A stretch of 64,000 nt of DNA from JAWLEP01 sp964553045 (GTDB lineage Bacteria > Fermentibacterota > Fermentibacteria > Fermentibacterales > JCC-6): assembly GCA_964553045.1 (NCBI GenBank), contig CAZKJG010000012.1, positions 35,033-99,032 on the forward strand. Reading direction: 5' to 3'. Each line of letters starts with the position of its first letter. Within the stretch, counting starts at the first letter, position 1. Below the pieces are notes generated by a model. The model saw nothing but the letters and a program-made list of their open reading frames with translations, was not told the DNA's origin and ran no database searches. Below, one piece after another: positions 24,322 through 33,365 of the stretch. The position numbers and the translations under genes are program-made.

Positions 24322-26340
24322 CTACCGGAGGATAACCACCCTCTGGCTGGCCGTGCCCAGGTCGGTGCGCAGAAGGACGTTGTAGCATCCGGCGGGAAGC
24401 CTCTCGCCCTGCATCTGGGCGGATCCCTGGCCGGCTGGCAGCTGGCCTGCGGCCAGCGTGCGTACCCTCCTGCCGCTCATGTCGTAGACCGCGAGTTCTC
24501 CGGTGGCCGCAGCGGGAAGGCTGTAGCCTACCGAGAAAGCGCCCGGCGCCGGGTTGGGCGTGGGAGCCGCCAGCGATACCGCCGAGGGTGCCTCCGGCTC
24601 CGGAGTCTCCACACCGGTCTGGCCGGTTACGAACATCAGTGCCGGGTCACCCAGGAGGTTGTTCTCCTGCAGGACCCAGTGCTGGTAGGACATCCCCCCG
24701 GAAGCCTTGAAGGCATCCTTGCCCAGGGCGTGGGTGACGCCGATCTCGTACTGCTGCTCCTCGAACAGCTGCTGGGCAACGTAGTAGTTGAGCCACTCCG
24801 AGGGGCCCATGCTGGGAGGAGAGCCCCAGCCGTTGTCGGAGTTGAACATGTTGGCCACCGTGCCGCCGTTGGGGGCCAGCATAAGCCTCTCCGCCAGTGA
24901 GGCGGCGCTGAGCTTGCCGGCCAGGCAGGCGATGGAGTGCACCACGGGCAGCATGTCTATGTTGGTGAGCTGGGTGTAGTTGCTGGTGGTGATCATGTCC
25001 TGGGGCGAGTAGTACCAGAAGACTCCGTTGGTGTAGCCGTGACCGGTGGGCTGGAAGTAGGCCACCCCGTCGTTGAGGATGTCTATCTGGTTGTTGGGAT
25101 GGCTTCCGCCCAGGCTCTCGTAGAGCTTGTGGGCCGTCCAGCCGGCGGGCAGCATGGCGGCCACCTCGTCGCATATGGTGGCGCCCGTGTAGCTGTACTC
25201 GGGCCACAGAACGGCTCCACAGAAGAGGGCCGACTCGTACCACTCGCCGGTGTCGGTGCCGTCCTCGTAGGAGACGGTCTTGTCGACCATGGTACTGACC
25301 CAGGAGGAGTTGTCGGCTGAGAAGCGGCCCACGTAGATGTCGGAGTAGTAGTCCAGTCCGTCGCCGTTCTCACCGTAGTTGTGGTCGCCGTCGCCGTCCC
25401 ATGTTCCGTCGAGGTCGCTGTAGTAGAGGTCGGCGGTGGAGTTGAGGGTATTGCCGTAGACGGAGAGCTTGGATATCCGGGTCGTCTCTCCGTAGTCCCC
25501 GACGATCAGGGCATAGACCAGCCCGTGGTTCTCGTAGCCGTCGATGAGGAAGTTGCGGATCTGCTCCTGTGTGTCCCAGCCGTCGTAGTTGTCGTAGATG
25601 TACTGCAGGTCTACGAACTCCGCGCCGCCGGCGGTTACGGCCCGGTGATCGACCAGAGGCTGCAGCTCGTCCTGCATGTCGGCGTCGGCCACCACGATCC
25701 AGGGCGCCCAGTCCTTACCGGTGTCGGTGACGGCGGGAGCGCAGGCTGCGATGTCCTGGGGATTGGAGACCATGCTCTCCAGGCCCGGCCTGGCCGTTGC
25801 CACCTGCTGGGGGGAGAGGGTGAGCTGGGGTGCATCGGACGGGCCGTACTCCAGCACGATCTCGCCGCCGGCCAGCACCTCGAGGGCGCCGGTATCGGTG
25901 TTGTAGCGGAAGGGCGAGAGGGTGTAGGATCCGACCATGAACCCGGTCTTGCGGCCGGTTTGGAAATCCACCACGGGAGAGGAGGGATAGAGACCGCCCT
26001 CCAGCCAGGCGTCGCCGTACAGGTAATCGCCCGGCTCCTCGCCTATGGGCGCGATTCTCACCGTGGCCAGGTTGAAGCGTCCCATGCTCCGGAAGCTGGG
26101 GTTCTCCACCCATACATCTGTCAGCTCGGTGCCCTGGGGAAGAACGTAGGCCCTACCCACGCCGGGCAGATCGGGAGCGCCCTCGGGAAACACCGTACGG
26201 GCCCCGGGAAGGTGTATCCTGTCCAGGCCGTCCATCTTGACGACCCTGGCATCCAGGCAAATGTCGTCGACGGGCACGCGGATCTGACCGGCGGCTGCAA
26301 CCGCGGCGAGCGCGAGTCCCGCAAAAAGAGCGAATCGCAT
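24322..26340 (-). CDS. Gingipain-family (C25) exported cysteine protease with sorting tail
   Basis: A 672-residue protein with signal peptide (LFAGLALAAVAAAGQ). The C25-type core has VYALIVGDYGETTRI, GRFSADN, the catalytic His in FQPTGHGYTNG and Cys in HSIACLAGKL. The pro-region precedes it. The C-terminus is a beta-sandwich sorting domain with PTPNPAPGAFSVGY, YDMSGRRVRTL and a final VVILR. Gingipain relatives use the type IX system, so secretion to the cell surface is likely. RBS GGAGGTAGAG precedes the ATG. Function: extracellular protein degradation. Confidence 0.85.
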   Translation of the reverse strand: MRFALFAGLALAAVAAAGQIRVPVDDICLDARVVKMDGLDRIHLPGARTVFPEGAPDLPGVGRAYVLPQGTELTDVWVENPSFRSMGRFNLATVRIAPIGEEPGDYLYGDAWLEGGLYPSSPVVDFQTGRKTGFMVGSYTLSPFRYNTDTGALEVLAGGEIVLEYGPSDAPQLTLSPQQVATARPGLESMVSNPQDIAACAPAVTDTGKDWAPWIVVADADMQDELQPLVDHRAVTAGGAEFVDLQYIYDNYDGWDTQEQIRNFLIDGYENHGLVYALIVGDYGETTRISKLSVYGNTLNSTADLYYSDLDGTWDGDGDHNYGENGDGLDYYSDIYVGRFSADNSSWVSTMVDKTVSYEDGTDTGEWYESALFCGAVLWPEYSYTGATICDEVAAMLPAGWTAHKLYESLGGSHPNNQIDILNDGVAYFQPTGHGYTNGVFWYYSPQDMITTSNYTQLTNIDMLPVVHSIACLAGKLSAASLAERLMLAPNGGTVANMFNSDNGWGSPPSMGPSEWLNYYVAQQLFEEQQYEIGVTHALGKDAFKASGGMSYQHWVLQENNLLGDPALMFVTGQTGVETPEPEAPSAVSLAAPTPNPAPGAFSVGYSLPAAATGELAVYDMSGRRVRTLAAGQLPAGQGSAQMQGERLPAGCYNVLLRTDLGTASQRVVILR

Positions 26341-26410
26341 CTCTACCTCCGTTCGTTCATGTGATCAGAAAGTCCTTTTTTCAGCCCGCAGCGGGGAAGA
26401 ATCGTGGGCT

Positions 26411-26416
26411 ATTATA
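26411..26416 (-). promoter_or_regulatory. Likely -10 box of the C25 protease gene
   Basis: A perfect TATAAT on the minus strand within AT-rich sequence about 70 bases before the ATG; the -35 at 17-base spacing is poor (TTAGAG), so an activator or other sigma factor may be needed. The rest of the 263-base divergent gap to the permease holds the permease's start region and no gene. Confidence 0.35.
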
Positions 26417-26603
26417 TAGATGCTGTCAGTCTACTCTAACATATGAGCACACTCGGGTAAAGAATTGGTCTTTTCATATGTCGAACCCGGGCCGCGCCAA
26501 ATCCGTTCCCCGCCCGCCGCGGTTGACACTGCCGGTCACATGTGTTTAGTTGAAATTGCATAGTTCATTCATCAAATTAAAGAGAAATCCAACGGGAGGT
26601 GCC

Positions 26604-28184
26604 ATGTCCCCGAACAAGGGTGTCATCTTTACCCGAAGGGCCTCCGGCCTGGTCCGTGAGCTGTCCTGGTTCGACGTCTTCATCTTCGTGGTGGCCGGGC
26701 CGGCGGCTTCCGGCGTCACCTTCTACTCGGTGTCGACCGCCGCAGACTACCCGGGAGCGAGCCTTCCCCTGGCGTTTCTGATCGGCCTGGCCGTGTTCCT
26801 TCCCATAACGCTTCTGGTTGCGATCACGTCCGCCACCATGCCCCGTTCGGGCGGTTTGTACATAGCGGTCAGCCGGGTTCTGGGGCCCACCATGGGCTAC
26901 CTGAGCGCCTGGCTTCTGTTCATAGGCTACGGCATATCCAGCGGAGTACTGGGGTACATAGTGGTGGGCCTGATGGGCTCGGCCTTCTCCACTGCGGCGC
27001 TCAGCAGCGGAATCGAATGGCTGGCCTCGGTGGGCCAGGTCATGCAGACGCCCCACTGGCAGCTGGTGGGAGGCTTCATCTGGGTGTGCCTGTTCTGGCT
27101 CATAGCCTACAAGGGCATACGGAAGGTGAAGAACATCATGAGGGCCATGTTCTTCATACCCCTGGTGGGCACTGCCATAGCGGTGGTCTGGTTCCTGGCG
27201 ACCGGCGGCATGCCGGGTGTGGCCGAGAGCTTCAACTCCACCTGGGGAGCGGGCACCTTCGAAGCCATAATGCAGCGGGCGTCCGACCTTGGCCTGCAGG
27301 ATAGCGCCTTCAGCTTCGGTGAGACCATACGGTCGCTGATCGTGGTGGTCTGGGCATACGCCAGCATCACCATCATCAACTACGCCGGCGGCGAGGTCAA
27401 AACGCCCAAGACCAGCATGATAAGAGGCTTCACCATAGGCACGGCCTTCGTGGGCATGATGTACGTGGTGATAGTCCTCTCCACCTACAGCGCCTTCGGC
27501 GATTTCATCACCTCCTACGACTTCCTGTACGACAACCACCCGGAGGTGCTGGAGGAGCTGATGGGCGGCCTGGTGCAGCCGTCGGTTCCCTTCTACTTCA
27601 TGGCGGTAGCCGGCAACGTATGGTTCGGCCTGGTGGTGGCTGTCAGCATAGCCCTGTGGTTCGCCAACTCCATTCTGCCGGGTTTCCTGGCCAACTCGCG
27701 TCTGGCCTTCGCCATGTCCATGGACAAGTCCTTCCCCAAGGCCCTTTCCGCCGTGAACCGGAGAACCGGCTCGCCGACCAACGCCGTCCACCTCAACGCC
27801 GCTTTCTGCATAGTCGGCGTACTGATCATGATGCTCTCGGTGGACGTTATACTGGCCATACTCACGCTGACCACGTTCTTCATCTTCTGGCCCTACGGCC
27901 TGGCTACGATGCTGCTCCCATATCACAAGCCCGAGATCTACGACCGCTCTCCGGTGCAGTGGAGCCTGTTCGGCGTGCCCGTGATCAGCATACTGGGCTG
28001 CTTCGCATTTCTGGTGGGCTGGTTTTTCATCTACCTGTCCATCCGCAACTTCGATCCGGTAGTCATGCTCACCCTGATAGGCGTGATGCTGGCCGGTCTT
28101 GTTGTGTATCTGGTGCAGCAGTCCAAGAACCGCCGCGAGGGCGTGGACGTGAGCAAGATCTACTCCCAGATACCCCCCGAATAG
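26604..28184 (+). CDS. APC-superfamily amino-acid permease
   Basis: The ATG at 26604 follows GGGAGG by four bases. The 526-residue product has 12-14 hydrophobic helices in the APC pattern: SWFDVFIFVVAGPAASG (TM1), PRSGGLYIAVSRVLGP (TM3), and IINYAGGEVKTPK (TM6 end). Family members import amino acids with protons or exchange them. The sequence is closest in feel to uncharacterised prokaryotic APC members. It opens a run of four plus-strand genes; the next starts 16 bases downstream. Confidence 0.85.
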   Translation: MSPNKGVIFTRRASGLVRELSWFDVFIFVVAGPAASGVTFYSVSTAADYPGASLPLAFLIGLAVFLPITLLVAITSATMPRSGGLYIAVSRVLGPTMGYLSAWLLFIGYGISSGVLGYIVVGLMGSAFSTAALSSGIEWLASVGQVMQTPHWQLVGGFIWVCLFWLIAYKGIRKVKNIMRAMFFIPLVGTAIAVVWFLATGGMPGVAESFNSTWGAGTFEAIMQRASDLGLQDSAFSFGETIRSLIVVVWAYASITIINYAGGEVKTPKTSMIRGFTIGTAFVGMMYVVIVLSTYSAFGDFITSYDFLYDNHPEVLEELMGGLVQPSVPFYFMAVAGNVWFGLVVAVSIALWFANSILPGFLANSRLAFAMSMDKSFPKALSAVNRRTGSPTNAVHLNAAFCIVGVLIMMLSVDVILAILTLTTFFIFWPYGLATMLLPYHKPEIYDRSPVQWSLFGVPVISILGCFAFLVGWFFIYLSIRNFDPVVMLTLIGVMLAGLVVYLVQQSKNRREGVDVSKIYSQIPPE

Positions 28185-28199
28185 AGAGGTGACGCAGGC

Positions 28200-29150
28200 T
28201 TGGGCAGAATCTTCTTCTCGGTAGACGTGCACGGTGCGGAGAGCGTGTGGAGGAAATGGCTCCGGGTGCCGGAGCTTTACGACGCCGACGCGCTCTTGTT
28301 GTGCGGAGACCTCACCGGTAAGTCCCTGGTCCCCATCATCGACCAGGGCGGCGGCAAGTGGGAGGCCTTCTACTTCGGAAAGAACTGGACCCTGGAGGAG
28401 GGCAGCGAGCTGGACGAGATGGAGAAGCGCATTCGGGACGCCGGCGCCTACACGCTCCGCTGCGCCCCCGACAGGGTGGAGGAGCTTCAGAACGACCCGC
28501 AGGGGCTGGAAGCCCTGATGATGGGAATGATAAAGGACAGGATGGCCAGCTGGATGGAGATGCTGATAGACAAGGTGGACCTCAACAGCATCGACGCCAT
28601 CGTAATGCCGGGGAACGACGACGACTGGGAGGTCGACGACGTGATCAGGTCCTTCGGCGACCGGGGCGTACGCTGGTGCCTGGACGGGCCCGTGGAGGTC
28701 CTGGGTGCTCCCATGGTCAGCCTGGACTACGTGAACCCCACCCCCTGGGACACGCCCCGCGAGGACGGCGAACGGGGTCTGAAGAAACGGATCAAGAAGC
28801 TGGTGAAGCAGCTCGACGATCCGGGCAGGGCCATCTTCAACTTCCACGCCCCTCCCAAGGGGACCATGCTCGACCTGGCCCCGGAGCTGGACGCCAGCAA
28901 GAAGCCGGTAACCATCGCCGGACAGGTGAACTTCGTGCACGTGGGCAGCGAGTCGGTTGCCTGGGCCATAGAGAAGTACCAGCCCATGATCGGTCTTCAC
29001 GGACACATACACGAGTCAACCGGCCACGACGATGTGGGCGGCGTAACCGTCGTGAACCCCGGTTCCGAGTACGGGGAGGGGATACTGCGCGGCTACATCA
29101 TCGAGGTCGAGGACGGAAGGGTCTCCAACCAGTGGAAGGTGGAGGGCTGA
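28200..29150 (+). CDS. Calcineurin-like metallophosphoesterase
   Basis: Start TTG at 28200 after GAGGTGA. The 316-residue product has the dinuclear metal motifs in order: SVDVHG (Asp, His), LLLCGDL, PGNDDDW (GNxD with Asp for His), FNFHAPP, and GLHGHIHES. No signal peptide, so cytoplasmic. Substrates in this family range from nucleotides to phosphodiesters and cannot be read from sequence. It is followed after four bases by a nucleotidyltransferase, suggesting opposed make-and-break activities on the same nucleotide-type compound. Confidence 0.8.
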   Translation: MGRIFFSVDVHGAESVWRKWLRVPELYDADALLLCGDLTGKSLVPIIDQGGGKWEAFYFGKNWTLEEGSELDEMEKRIRDAGAYTLRCAPDRVEELQNDPQGLEALMMGMIKDRMASWMEMLIDKVDLNSIDAIVMPGNDDDWEVDDVIRSFGDRGVRWCLDGPVEVLGAPMVSLDYVNPTPWDTPREDGERGLKKRIKKLVKQLDDPGRAIFNFHAPPKGTMLDLAPELDASKKPVTIAGQVNFVHVGSESVAWAIEKYQPMIGLHGHIHESTGHDDVGGVTVVNPGSEYGEGILRGYIIEVEDGRVSNQWKVEG

Positions 29151-29154
29151 TCTG

Positions 29155-29991
29155 ATGCCGCAGCGGCTTCCCGACGATGCGCACGCCCCGTTCCTGCAGC
29201 CGGGGGACCTGCTCACCGCCCAGAAGCTCGCCGGCCAGGAGCGGAAGTTCTTCGACCTGCTGTCCGATCTGATGGAGCGGGCCGGGGAGCACGGCGTCAC
29301 CATGAGGACCATAGGGTCGATTGCCTTCCGCATACGCTGCCCCGACTTCAAGACCCTGGAGTACGAGAACGGCCGCTACCTCACCGACATCGATTTCATC
29401 GCGTACTCCGGGGAGATAGCCGGCGTGCAGGACATGTTCGACGAGCTGGGCTGGGAGGAGAACATGACCGTTCTGCGGCTGTTCGGCGACAAGCGCAGGA
29501 TCTTCTACCACCCCGAGCTGCCCATACACTCGGACGTGTTCCTGGACAAGCTCCGGTTCTGCCACGAGATCGACTTCCGGGGAAGGCTGGAGCTGGACTC
29601 GCCCACCATTACCCTCGTCGATCTGCTGCTGGAGAAGCTGCAGATCGTGGAGATAAACAAGAAGGACCTGGTGGACGTCATGGTCCTGCTCAGCCAGTAC
29701 GGCGTATCGGAGGAGAAGGGCGCGACCGACTCCGTCAACGGAGCCAGGCTTGCCCGGCTGTGCGGCAGGGACTGGGGATGGTGGCGTACCGCCACCATGA
29801 ACCTGGACAAGACCCGGCAGTTCGCTGCAGAGTACCTTCCGCAGGAGGACACCGCCACGGTCCGGGAAAGAGTGGACCGGCTGAGGGAGATGATCGACAG
29901 CCGCCGAAAGGGCCTGCGCTGGAAGCTGCGCAGCATGATCGGCGACAGGCTCAGGTGGTACCGTGAGGTGGAGGAGGTGGAGAGAGACTAG
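29155..29991 (+). CDS. Nucleotidyltransferase-fold protein
   Basis: A 278-residue protein with the pol-beta-type pattern: Gly54-Ser55 in RTIGSIAF, Asp78-Ile-Asp80 in LTDIDFI and the third carboxylate Asp127 in HSDVFLD. A long helical region follows and the C-terminus is basic (SRRKGLRWKLRSM). The three catalytic acids are present, so it should transfer an NMP. It is coupled to the metallophosphoesterase gene. No specific family was recognised; kanamycin-type and related transferases share the same core. Confidence 0.65.
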   Translation: MPQRLPDDAHAPFLQPGDLLTAQKLAGQERKFFDLLSDLMERAGEHGVTMRTIGSIAFRIRCPDFKTLEYENGRYLTDIDFIAYSGEIAGVQDMFDELGWEENMTVLRLFGDKRRIFYHPELPIHSDVFLDKLRFCHEIDFRGRLELDSPTITLVDLLLEKLQIVEINKKDLVDVMVLLSQYGVSEEKGATDSVNGARLARLCGRDWGWWRTATMNLDKTRQFAAEYLPQEDTATVRERVDRLREMIDSRRKGLRWKLRSMIGDRLRWYREVEEVERD

Positions 29992-30091
29992 GCGAAAGGC
30001 CGCCCGCTCACCGACTCCATGCAAACCGGCCGTGTTTCCGGCCGGCTGACATAGTCCGGACATCGATTCCAAGGAGAAAGGAAGCCATAGA

Positions 30092-31624
30092 ATGCAGGGT
30101 GACATATCCGCGTTCCCGAAAAGTGACACAAACCTCAAGTCGCTGCAGCACAGCCTGCTGGAGGCCGTAGTCCTGGACCCGGTCAAGCACCCGGAGCGTT
30201 CCGGCACCACGCTGTCCCGCATCAACGAGGTGCTGGGGCTGGTAATGGGCTCCGGTGAGCAGGCGGGTAATGTCATAGCGGCCTGCCGCGAGGCGTCCGG
30301 GGGAGCGAAGCCCTTCGACGCCCTCTCGGTGGACGCCGCCACCAGGGTGGCCGCCGTCCTGCTTCAGCACCTCAGCGGCGCCGAGCTCTCCCGAATGGCC
30401 GATTTCCTCATGGAGTCAGAGCTCTCCACCAAGGAGGTGGTGGAGCTGCACCGTCGCTTCAAGATCCCCGTCTCCCACCTGGAGGACGACCTGTTGCCGG
30501 TGAACGGCGAGGGCGCCCGCATACAGGACTCCCGGGGCCGGGTGTACGTGGACCTGGACAGCAACTACAGCGCCACCAACCTGGGCAACTCCAACGACGC
30601 CATCGCCCGGGGGCTGTACAACCAGGCCCGCCTGCTGATCTCGCAGAAGGAGGACCGCATACAGGTGGCCAGGGCCCGCTTCCTCAAGGAGATCATGCCG
30701 ATGATGCCCGAGGGTTTGGTTCACTTCTACTGGCAGAACTCCGGCGGCGAGGCCGTGGACAAATCCATCAAGATGGCCAAGGCCCACACAGGCCACACCG
30801 GGGTAATCGCCTTCGAGGGCGGCTTCCACGGTCGTACCCACGGGGCGGTGGCCATCACCCACAACGAGGCCTACCGCAAGCCCTTCGGCCTGGACGACGA
30901 GGACTGGGTGCACTTCGCCCCGTTCAACGACCTGGAGGCTGTGGAGAAGCTCCTCTCCGAAGGCAAGGCGAAGAGCGTGATGCTGGAGCTGGTGCAGGGC
31001 GAGGAGGCCGGCATGAGGCCGGCCACGCAGGAGTTCGCAGACGGCCTGCGGAAGCTCTGCGACGAGCACGACGCCCTGATGATCGTAGACGAGGTGCAGA
31101 CCGGCTTCGCCAGGGTCTCAGACGGCCCCGGGCAGTGGTTCGCGGCCGACCGATTCGGAGTGGTGCCCGACATCATCACCATCGGCAAGTCCTTCGGCGG
31201 CGGCTACCCGGTCACCGCTGTGGTAACCAACGGGAAGGTGGCCTCGTCCATGAAGCCCGGCTACGACGGCTCCACCTTCGGCGGCAATCCCATGGCCATG
31301 GTATCGGCCCTGATCGCCACCCGGCAGATGCGGGCCCTGGACCTGACCAACCGGGTTAAGGAGATGGCGGGCTACTTCCACAACCGGCTGGACTCCATAG
31401 AGTCCGAACATCTGAAGGGATTCCGGACCATCGGGCTGATGGTTGCCCTGGACCTGGACAGCGCCGAGAACGTGAAGAAGGCCCAGGAGCTGATGAAGGA
31501 CCGCGGGGCCCACTCCTCGCTGTCCACCGGTGCCACCATGCGCCTGATGCCGCCCCTGGTGATCACGAAGGAGGAGGCCGACGTAGTGGTGGAGGCGGTG
31601 GACTACGCCCTGAAGCACCTGTAG
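30092..31624 (+). CDS. Class III PLP aminotransferase with N-terminal extension
   Basis: A 510-residue protein, about 90 longer than typical acetylornithine or GABA aminotransferases because of a helical N-terminal extension (residues 1-120). The PLP enzyme core has NSGGEAVDKSIKMA, FEGGFHGRTHGA, MIVDEVQTGFAR and the PLP-Lys in ITIGKSFGGG. It should move an omega-amino group to an oxo-acid. Lysine, ornithine or GABA are candidates; an ALDH7-type dehydrogenase at 41105 would fit a lysine-semialdehyde path, but the genes are 10 kb apart. RBS is AAGGAGAAAGGAAG. A hairpin follows. Confidence 0.8.
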   Translation: MQGDISAFPKSDTNLKSLQHSLLEAVVLDPVKHPERSGTTLSRINEVLGLVMGSGEQAGNVIAACREASGGAKPFDALSVDAATRVAAVLLQHLSGAELSRMADFLMESELSTKEVVELHRRFKIPVSHLEDDLLPVNGEGARIQDSRGRVYVDLDSNYSATNLGNSNDAIARGLYNQARLLISQKEDRIQVARARFLKEIMPMMPEGLVHFYWQNSGGEAVDKSIKMAKAHTGHTGVIAFEGGFHGRTHGAVAITHNEAYRKPFGLDDEDWVHFAPFNDLEAVEKLLSEGKAKSVMLELVQGEEAGMRPATQEFADGLRKLCDEHDALMIVDEVQTGFARVSDGPGQWFAADRFGVVPDIITIGKSFGGGYPVTAVVTNGKVASSMKPGYDGSTFGGNPMAMVSALIATRQMRALDLTNRVKEMAGYFHNRLDSIESEHLKGFRTIGLMVALDLDSAENVKKAQELMKDRGAHSSLSTGATMRLMPPLVITKEEADVVVEAVDYALKHL

Positions 31625-31629
31625 CATAG

Positions 31630-31668
31630 GCGGCCGGAGGTGCCCGGTTTGTGGGCCCCTCCGGCCGC
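31630..31668 (+). terminator. GC-rich hairpin after the aminotransferase gene
   Basis: Eleven-pair stem GCGGCCGGAGG/CCTCCGGCCGC with a 17-base loop; no T-run follows. Confidence 0.5.
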
Positions 31669-31743
31669 GTAACGGACCGCTGTTTGACTGGCGGGCCTGT
31701 CGAATAAGCCGTTCACCGAAAGCCTTTCGTGACGGCCGCCGCT

Positions 31744-31827
31744 TCAGCCGTCCCGGGGGATCGGCCTGAGGGCCGCCGGCAGAACCAGGATCGACAGTCC
31801 GAGAGACTTCAGCGATGGCAGCCGCAT
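31744..31827 (-). CDS. Candidate tiny hydrophobic protein (27 aa)
   Basis: An ATG at 31827 is preceded by GGGAAGG at eight bases and opens 27 codons with a hydrophobic stretch (LGLSILVLPAAL) and a TGA stop. It lies 69 bases downstream of the GGDEF gene on the same strand. Nothing else supports it; it could be chance. Confidence 0.25.
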   Translation of the reverse strand: MRLPSLKSLGLSILVLPAALRPIPRDG

Positions 31828-31895
31828 ACTTGCACCTTCCCAGCTGTCCGGATCCGATACAGCTGGGCCGGCGTCCCTATTCCATGAGCGGTGTG

Positions 31896-33110
31896 CTAGC
31901 GGTTGCGGAGGAAGGTATGCAACCTGTACCGGTCCTGCTGTGAGATGTCGAGTATCTCTATGGCCGCACGGATGTCTCCGCCGCGGTCTCTGTGGGTTCT
32001 GACTACCCGGCCTATGCAGCTGAGACCCCCGTCCTCGCTTTCCGGTCTGACGCTGGCCCTTACCATGGAGTCTTCGGCCAGCTCGAGGTCGGTGGACAGC
32101 AGCATGCCGCCCTCGCTGATGTCCCTGGTGACGAATGGATACTCTTCTGAGAAACTGCAGAGATGTCCATCCAGCTCGGCCCGAATACGGCGGAAGGCGC
32201 GACGGTCGTCCCCGCTTAGGCATACACGGTTCTTGCCCCGGCTCTTGGCCATGTACATGGCGCTGTCGGCACTGCTTATGAGATCCTCGTGGTCAGTGGC
32301 ATCGCCGGGGTAGGCGGCTATGCCGAGGCTTACGGTAAGGCCGCTCTCGCGGAACCGGTGGCGGGCTACTCCGCGCCTGATCCGCTCCGCGACCAGGTGG
32401 GCGTCCTCCTTGCCGGACGCGGGCAGTACCGCAACGAACTCCTCGCCCCCGTAGCGGACCACGATGTCGGTGCTGCGGGTGGCATCCTCCAGGATCTCTC
32501 CTATCTCCATCAGGGCCAGGTTGCCGGCCTGGTGGCCGAAGCTGTCGTTGTAGTGCTTGAAGTCGTCTATGTCCACCATGATCAGCGCCAGTGACATTTC
32601 GTGGCGGTTGTTGCGGTCAATCTCGCGGGGCAGGTGCTCCAGGAGGTACCTGTAGTTGTACAGCCCGGTGAGGCCGTCGCGGTAGACGGAGGCCTGGGTC
32701 TGCTGGAAGAGCCGGAGCTCTATTACCGTGGGACTGTGCAGTTTCGGGTTCACGCTGACGAAGTAGTGAACAAGCGCAACCCTTATGTCGATGGGGGGGC
32801 CGACGGTGTCCTGAAGGTGCTTGCGTATCCCCAGGATCTTCTTCCAGTGCTCCCGGGCCTCTGACGGCGGCAATCGAAGGTGGGCCAGAACGAACAGCAG
32901 CTCGGAGTACACGGTGTCTCCGTGCAACATCTCCAGCCGCGCTATGCCTTCGGTGAGCTTCGAGAAGGCAGTACGGGAATTGGCGACGACCTCGGCCACC
33001 TTCTGCGCCAGTGTAGCCTTCCCTGTGGCGCTGCCATCGCCGCGGTCCTTGCGTGTACCGACGTCCGCCTGCTGCATGATGCGATTCCTCCAGGATGCGA
33101 TTGACCCCAT
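31896..33110 (-). CDS. GGDEF diguanylate cyclase with C-terminal PilZ domain
   Basis: The start at 33110 is fixed by GGGAGGGG upstream. The 404-residue cytoplasmic protein has an N-terminal helical region (about 1-140), GGDEF domain (about 142-300) and PilZ domain (about 305-404). The active-site motif is GGEEF (221-225), so cyclic-di-GMP synthesis is expected, and the inhibitory site RSTD (212-215) lies five residues before it. PilZ motifs RRAFRR and RDISEGG bind c-di-GMP, so the protein both makes and reads the second messenger. Sensor input is not a recognised domain. Confidence 0.85.
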   Translation of the reverse strand: MGSIASWRNRIMQQADVGTRKDRGDGSATGKATLAQKVAEVVANSRTAFSKLTEGIARLEMLHGDTVYSELLFVLAHLRLPPSEAREHWKKILGIRKHLQDTVGPPIDIRVALVHYFVSVNPKLHSPTVIELRLFQQTQASVYRDGLTGLYNYRYLLEHLPREIDRNNRHEMSLALIMVDIDDFKHYNDSFGHQAGNLALMEIGEILEDATRSTDIVVRYGGEEFVAVLPASGKEDAHLVAERIRRGVARHRFRESGLTVSLGIAAYPGDATDHEDLISSADSAMYMAKSRGKNRVCLSGDDRRAFRRIRAELDGHLCSFSEEYPFVTRDISEGGMLLSTDLELAEDSMVRASVRPESEDGGLSCIGRVVRTHRDRGGDIRAAIEILDISQQDRYRLHTFLRNR

Positions 33111-33365
33111 TGCTGCGCCCCCCCTCCCGTGAAAGGGCAGGAGCAGTACCCGGCACGGCGATTCAAGAGAGACGGCCGACGGGCGGATGTGCCCGTCCGG
33201 ATATCCCGAATATTTGGAGTCACCATACGCGCGGCGGCAGAAGGATGTCAATGGGCGGGCCGGGTGGGGGAGGTTGACCGCGCCGGGGTCGACCCCGTGG
33301 ACGGAGTGGGGCCATTCCTGTAGCGTTTCCGGGACGTCAGAGACTCTTGCCCCGCAAGGGAGCCC

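Noticed and set aside
26523..26551. Promoter TTGACA before the APC permease
   Set aside because: The -35 is good, but no acceptable -10 lies 16-18 bases on; evidence too weak.
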